From: Pseudonocardia sp. ICBG1293
GTDB taxonomy: Bacteria > Actinomycetota > Actinomycetes > Mycobacteriales > Pseudonocardiaceae
Reading direction: 5' to 3'
Length of the DNA: 64,000 nucleotides
NCBI RefSeq assembly: GCF_020131355.1
Contig: NZ_JAHLEL010000020.1
Span: 86,601 to 150,600, forward strand
In this document: positions 62,186-64,000 of the stretch, one piece after another
How the letters are laid out: each line of letters opens with the position of its first letter
How positions within the stretch are numbered: position 1 is the stretch's first letter
The notes under the pieces: generated by a model
The model's input: the letters and a program-made list of their open reading frames with translations, nothing else
What the model was told of the DNA's origin: nothing
The model's database searches: none
Program-made: the position numbers and the translations under genes

Positions 62186-62833
62186 TACATGCTGACCAGC
62201 TACATGCCGACCTACCTGGAGACCACGGTCGACCAGCACGGCGGCACCTCGATCGACTCCACGACGTCGTCCTGGCTGCAGATCGCGGTGCTGTGGCTGG
62301 CGGTGCTGGTGATTCCGCTGCTCGGGCGGTTCTCCGACCGGGTCGGGCGCAAACCGATCATGTGGACCGGGGCGGCCGGGCTGATCGTGCTCGGCATCCC
62401 CATGATCCTGCTGATGCAGAACGGCTCGGTGCCCTCGGTGTTCCTCGGGCTGCTGCTCATGGGCCTGCTGCTGATCTGCTTCTCCGCCACCGGCCCGTCG
62501 ACGCTGCCGGCGCTGTTCCCGACCCAGCTCCGCTACGGCGGCCTGTCGATCGCGTTCAACATCTTCGTCTCCGCGTTCGCCGGCACCGTGTCGCTGGTGA
62601 TGTCCGCGGTCGTGCTCGCCACCGGGGACCTGCTGTGGCCGGGTTACTACCTGATCGCCGCCGGGGTGATCGGTGTCGTGACGCTGCTGTTCCTGCCCGA
62701 GACGGCACGCCGTCCGCTGCGTGACGGGCAGCCGTCGGCGTCGTCGCCGGAGGAGGCCCGCGAGATCGCCAGGGAGATGGCCGCGCGCTGATCACCGGTT
62801 GTCGGAGTCGGGGAGCGACGGCACGCTGAGCGC

Positions 62834-64000
62834 GTGCTGCCGCTCCCCGATCTGTTGCGGGCCCTGGCTCGGGCGACCTGTCGCCGTCCGAGCACGTCGA
62901 CGACGTGCTGTCCGGCTCGACGCCGACACGACCGGGTGCGTGGTCACCCTCGACGCCGAGCGGGCCGCGAGCGCGCCGCCGAGCTGACCGCGCTGTCCGC
63001 GGCGGGGCGCAGGCTCGGCCCGCTGCACGGCGTCGCGGTGGGGATCAAGGACCTGGTCGACGTGACCGGTTGCTGCCCACCCGCTGCGGTTCGCGGCTGC
63101 TGGCCGACGCCGCCCCCGCGACGGCGGACGCGCCCGTGGTGACGATGCTGCGGGCGGCCGGGGCGGTCGTCGTCGGCAAGCTGCACACCCACGAGTTCGC
63201 CTACGGCCCCACCGGTGACGTCGCCGCCACCGGGCCGGCCCGCAACCGCACGACCCGACCCGGATCACCGGTGGCTCCTCGTCCGGGTCGGCCGCGGCCG
63301 TCGCCGCCGGGCACCTCGCGCTCGCGGTCGGCACCGACACCGGGGCCAGTGTGCGCACCCCGGCCGCGCTGTGCGGCGTCGCCGGGCTCAAGCCGCGCGC
63401 CGCGGCGCGATCCCGGGCGAGCGGGTGTTCCCGCTGGCGGAGTCGTTCGACACCGTCGGGCTGCTCGCCGCCGACGCCGCCTCGCTCGCCGTCGCCCGGA
63501 CCGCGCTCGGGGAGCCCGGCACCTCGGCCGCCGCGGTGCTGCCCCCGCATCGGCGTCGCCGACGACGACTGGTGGCGCCCGCACGACCCGGTGATGCCGG
63601 CGCCGTGCCGTGCGGGCCGCCGCGGATGCGCTCACCGCGCTCGGCGCGCGGTCGCGGGGCAGGACACGCCCGGCGTCGCCGAGCTCGCCGCCACCTACCC
63701 GGTGATCACCGGCGCGGAGGCGTGGGCGACCCACCGACGCTGGTTCACCGAGCGCCGCGACGAGTACCAGCCCGCGACCGCCGCCCGGCTCGCCCCGCAC
63801 GCGGAGGTGCCCGCCCACGTCTACGTCGACGCCCGCCGTGACCGGCGCCGGATCGGCCGCGCCTGCTCGACCGGCTCGGCGCCTCGTGCGACGTGCTGCT
63901 GTGCCCCACCACCCGGCTACGGGCCACCCCGATCGGCGCCACCGAGCACGACGGCGCGCCCGTGCTGCCCTCGATGCTGCAGCTGACCTCGCCGTTCAAC
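62834..64000 (+). pseudogene. amidase (amidase signature family) with many frameshifts, continues past the window
   Basis: Pieces in changing frames align as one amidase: VLPLPDLLRALAR; LTALSAAGRRLGPLHGVAVGIKDLVDVTG (catalytic Lys); LPTRCGSRLLADAAP and [29 protein letters not shown] with TDTGAS (both Ser); [41 protein letters not shown]; and [14 protein letters not shown] near the end. I count about ten frame changes, most at short G or C runs that look one base short. It starts 43 bp after the transporter, so it was probably co-transcribed. It could be a decayed gene or poor sequence near the window end. Confidence 0.8.

Larger units (their letters stand above)
60443..62791 (+). pseudogene. 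MHS/metabolite:H+ symporter (MFS), interrupted by an IS5-type element
   Basis: GTG 60443 has AGGGGGA just upstream. The N-terminal half (to 61242) has [41 protein letters not shown] and STGGEYAGAMTFIAEYSP, the MHS signatures. After the IS (61243-62185), the C-terminal half continues with YMLTSYMPTYLE, LLGRFSDRVGRKPIMW and FLPETARRPL to 62791. Joining the halves across one TA copy gives an unbroken NVTNYMLTSYMPT. Relatives carry shikimate, alpha-ketoglutarate or betaine. With the IS in place no functional transporter can be made. Confidence 0.92.

Overview
The window is very GC-rich, with GTG starts, short intergenic gaps and a polyprenol-phosphomannose type mannosyltransferase, apolipoprotein N-acyltransferase, WhiA-like regulator and DUF1707 protein. 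This points to a chromosome of a high-GC actinobacterium, most likely Pseudonocardiales (Pseudonocardia-like). The genus is an inference from protein style, not a database result.

Layout. 0.3-2.0 kb: cold-shock gene with a long leader, then a phosphotransferase-acetyltransferase fusion. 2.0-9.6 kb: a minus-strand run of a small Cys-rich protein, a WhiA-like regulator, an ATP-grasp ligase, a 676-aa protein ending in a papain-like peptidase domain, a frameshifted mannosyltransferase and lnt. 9.7-24.4 kb: ordinary metabolic and regulatory genes (three TetR regulators, an SnoaL/NmrA/quinone-reductase run, a PASTA-excalibur protein, an LLM oxidoreductase, an S9 peptidase, catalase, an MFS transporter). 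24.4-32.0 kb: asd-lysC, an NCS2 permease, and leuA behind a Leu-codon leader peptide. 32.1-33.4 kb: an IS110-type recombinase gene. 33.6-39.3 kb: a complete oligopeptide/nickel-type ABC importer operon. 39.4-40.8 kb: an XRE-DUF5753 regulator divergent from a tiny coupled ORF pair. 41.0-45.8 kb: the conserved recR-ybaB-amidase-dnaX-SRP RNA-tRNA-Ser block, like the M. tuberculosis Rv3715c-Rv3721c region. 45.8-47.0 kb: a scar at the tRNA-Ser gene (truncated integrase, 121-bp MITE, truncated SDR). 47.1-51.7 kb: membrane and small enzyme genes, ending in a guanidine-III riboswitch and an SMR exporter. 51.7-52.7 kb: a complete IS5-family element sitting on a stop codon. 53.0-55.9 kb: a Tat-exported two-subunit molybdenum hydroxylase. 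56.3-60.1 kb: small membrane protein, a DinB/MDMPI-fold protein, tRNA-Ser(CGA), tadA and its partner gene, an M20 amidohydrolase. 60.4-64.0 kb: an MHS-type transporter split by a second IS5-type element, then an amidase gene broken by about ten single-base indels.

The strongest candidate for something undescribed is the ATP-grasp plus papain-like pair at 4.9-8.2 kb. The large protein shows a Gln-Cys-His-Asn set with papain-like spacing, and the ligase is immediately upstream. Also worth attention are the guanidine-III riboswitch, the leucine leader of leuA, three mobile-element insertions whose target duplications can be read exactly, and one C8 tract that breaks an otherwise intact membrane enzyme.
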